Part shown: in pieces, positions 62,138 to 64,000 of the stretch
Layout: the number at the start of each line of letters is the position of its first letter
How positions within the stretch are numbered: position 1 is the first letter of the stretch
Source of the DNA: Circinella umbellata
Lineage: Eukaryota > Mucoromycota > Mucoromycetes > Mucorales > Lichtheimiaceae
Length of the DNA: 64,000 bases
Assembly (NCBI GenBank): GCA_025093555.1
Contig: JAIWNF010000028.1
Span: 434,001 to 498,000 of the forward strand
Direction of reading: 5' to 3'
Notes under the pieces: generated by a model
Seen by the model: only the letters and a program-made list of their open reading frames with translations
Database searches by the model: none
What the model was told of the DNA's origin: nothing
Position numbers and translations under genes: made by a program

Positions 62138-63851
62138 ATGGGCAATCAACAATCTCATATTGGTGGTCGTCAAAGAAGTCCTAGTACTATTACAGACCTT
62201 TATTCATCACCTCATCATCAATGGACATCTACTTCATCTTCATCAGATAATAACTTTAATAATAATCAACCTAATAACAATTATACTCGTGAATACCCCT
62301 TACCTTCTATCATTTCATCAACGACAGATGACGGTCATGTCAAGATGCGCAAACAATCTTCTCCTTCACCAATCTCGAGTCCTCGTTCAAGGTTTCGACC
62401 ATTACGTGCATTAACTTCATTTCGATTCGATACACCTTCTATACCATCACCTAATCACCAAAGTAATAACCATAAATTACCAAATACGAAAACGACATCG
62501 AACACCATAGTAACGGATAATAATAATATCAATGATAATAGCATAGCAACAGATGCACTTGTTGTACCTCCTATCCCTGCATCCGTGCATCCTTTATCAA
62601 AAGTAGCGACGCACCACTCCGACTCGAAACAACATACAACAAGTATGAATAGTATCAATACTACTATTAGTACAAATACCAGTCATCATACACCTTCCGG
62701 AACAATAGATGATTTAGAATATATGTGGATGTCTGGACGAAAATATCATTTATTACCATCGTGTCCATATATGTTACCTTGTGATGATGATGAGGTTGAT
62801 CGACTTCATTTATTACATTTCATGGTCCGATTTGCTATCCAAGGGTAAATAATTAAATGAACAAGAACAAGAACTATTATCTTATAACTTACTCTTTTGT
62901 TGTGGTGGGAAATACTTTTTTATTCTAATTAGAAATTACTTGGCACCTGTGAGTGATGTTTTACGTAAAGGAGGACGTGTATTAGATGTTGGATGTGGAC
63001 CAGGTTCATGGACAATGGAAATCGCAGGCGAATATCCAAAATCTCAAGTAGTGGGGATAGATATTAATCCAATGTTTCCCCGTGATATCAAACCATCTAA
63101 TTGTACATTTCATCAATACAATTTACTTGATGGTCTTCCTTTTGAAGACGCATCATTCGACTATATATTCATGCGGTATGTAGTACAACATGGATATTTA
63201 AAAAAAATTACAAATTTTTTGATTGTTAGATTAAAACAACTAAACTTTAATATATTATAGATTTATTGGTCTTGGTATCAAAGATAAACAATGGTCAAAG
63301 GTACTAGTAGAACTTACAAGATTATTAAAGCCTGGTGGGTGGATTGAATTAGCAGAACAAGATACAGAAATGTATCGGGCAGGACCTAAGACACTCGACC
63401 TGAACAACAAACTGGTTGAAGTGATGGAGATACAGCATATTGATCCACAAATAGGGCGCTCTTTGAAAGAACGACTAGAAAAGCAGGATGAATTGACAAA
63501 TGTGACAACAACTTTTATCTCTTGTCCTGGAGGACAATGGGCTGGAAAGGTATTAATAATAATAATAATAAGAAAACTATTATATTGTAGAAATGTTCAT
63601 ATAACTGACATCCAAAAAAAAATTGTTTATTTTTATAATAGTTGGGTCAACTTACTCTACAATCATGGCAAGCATATTATCAAGCACTTGGTCCACAAAT
63701 CTGTAATACACTTAATATTCCTATAAAACAATATGAAGAACATTTAAAGACTTGTTGGGTTGAAGCAAATGAATATAAAACATTTGAAAATGTTCATTTT
63801 GCTTACGCTCAAAAGAAGGCTGCTGATACTACCACTTTATCAAATACTTAA
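62138..63851 (+). CDS. SAM-dependent methyltransferase B, N-myristoylation motif
   Basis: Class I methyltransferase of unknown substrate, paralogous to the gene at 31579-33054. Four exons: 62138-62844, 62933-63175, 63261-63549, 63642-63851; 482 residues. Begins MGNQQSHIGGRQRS, matching MGxxxS. About 190 residues of Ser/Asn/Thr-rich linker follow. The family block YHLLPSCPYMLPCDDDEVDR precedes motif I GGRVLDVGCGPGSWTMEIA, motif II VVGIDINPMFP with an intact Asp, NLLDGLPFEDASFDYIFMRF, and LLKPGGWIELAEQD. The C-terminus YKTFENVHFAYAQKK mirrors that of paralogue A. SAM-binding residues look intact. The family resembles fungal proteins related to the velvet-associated methyltransferase LaeA fold, but no orthology is claimed. 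A tiny upstream frame sits 8 nt before the start. Confidence 0.88.
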
Positions 63852-64000
63852 CAAAAAAAAAGTATCCAATTTCAATACAATCTATCTCTCTTTTCTTATC
63901 ACTTTTTTTTTTCTCTTTGTATCATATTTTTGTAGTTTAAATATACATTTTACCACATGCTCCCAACCTAATACACTCAAAAAATATATATTTTCTAATG
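63852..64000. other. 3' flank of methyltransferase B
   Basis: AT- and CT-rich sequence with no feature beyond a likely 3'UTR. Confidence 0.6.

Overview
The window is nuclear DNA of a filamentous fungus, most likely an early-diverging one (Mucoromycota, plausibly Mucorales). It is AT-rich. Genes are split by many short introns (about 50-150 nt) with GT(A/G)(A/T)G donors and pyrimidine-poor TAG or CAG acceptors. Several genes are fungal-type (C-14 sterol reductase, GT15 mannosyltransferase, siderophore-type MFS carrier, HFI1/ADA1, DEF1), and there is a decayed LINE of a style I associate with Mucorales. I cannot name the species. All exon models below were joined by eye. Except for the two genes flagged as problematic, the summed exon lengths are multiples of three and the junctions keep family motifs intact.

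Layout. 1-2344: non-coding, ending in a motif-rich enolase promoter. 2345-3995 enolase (+); 4213-6072 ERG24-type sterol C14 reductase (+); 6229-9603 DEF1-like CUE protein (-). 9604-13426: long non-coding block with microsatellites, a hairpin element and a CGCG cluster. 13572-15111 C2H2 zinc-finger factor with a 5'UTR intron (+). 15112-16958: non-coding with a decayed coding-like stretch. 16959-18404 L-2-hydroxyglutarate dehydrogenase (+); 18764-20726 Pho85/CDK5-type kinase (-); 20874-22571 TFIIIA (+); 22745-23402 roadblock dynein light chain (-, with a one-base frameshift); 23742-25960 HFI1/ADA1 (-); 26522-27274 ALG13 (+); 27688-31061 RGP1 (-); 31579-33054 methyltransferase A (-). 33055-36990: mostly non-coding. 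36991-39190 secreted S28 serine protease (-). 39490-40560: LINE relic. 42830-45104 orphan four-helix membrane protein (-); 45768-47152 DUS1 (-); 48312-50010 GT15 mannosyltransferase (+); 51431-52795 ribonucleotide reductase small subunit (+). 52796-55743: non-coding. 55744-57875 MFS siderophore-type transporter (+); 59324-60394 Mpv17/SYM1 protein (+); 62138-63851 methyltransferase B (+).

Most genes are unrelated housekeeping functions: glycolysis, sterol and N-/O-glycan synthesis, transcription, tRNA modification, dNTP supply and trafficking. No operon-like system or defence island is visible. The points most worth following are: two methyltransferases of one family that both begin with an N-myristoylation-type MGNxxS sequence, one of them with an eroded SAM site and an unresolved splice junction; a single-base frameshift in an A7 run of the roadblock gene; a PCTAIRE helix in a Pho85/CDK5-like kinase; MBF-like sites upstream of the ribonucleotide reductase gene; and the orphan membrane protein.
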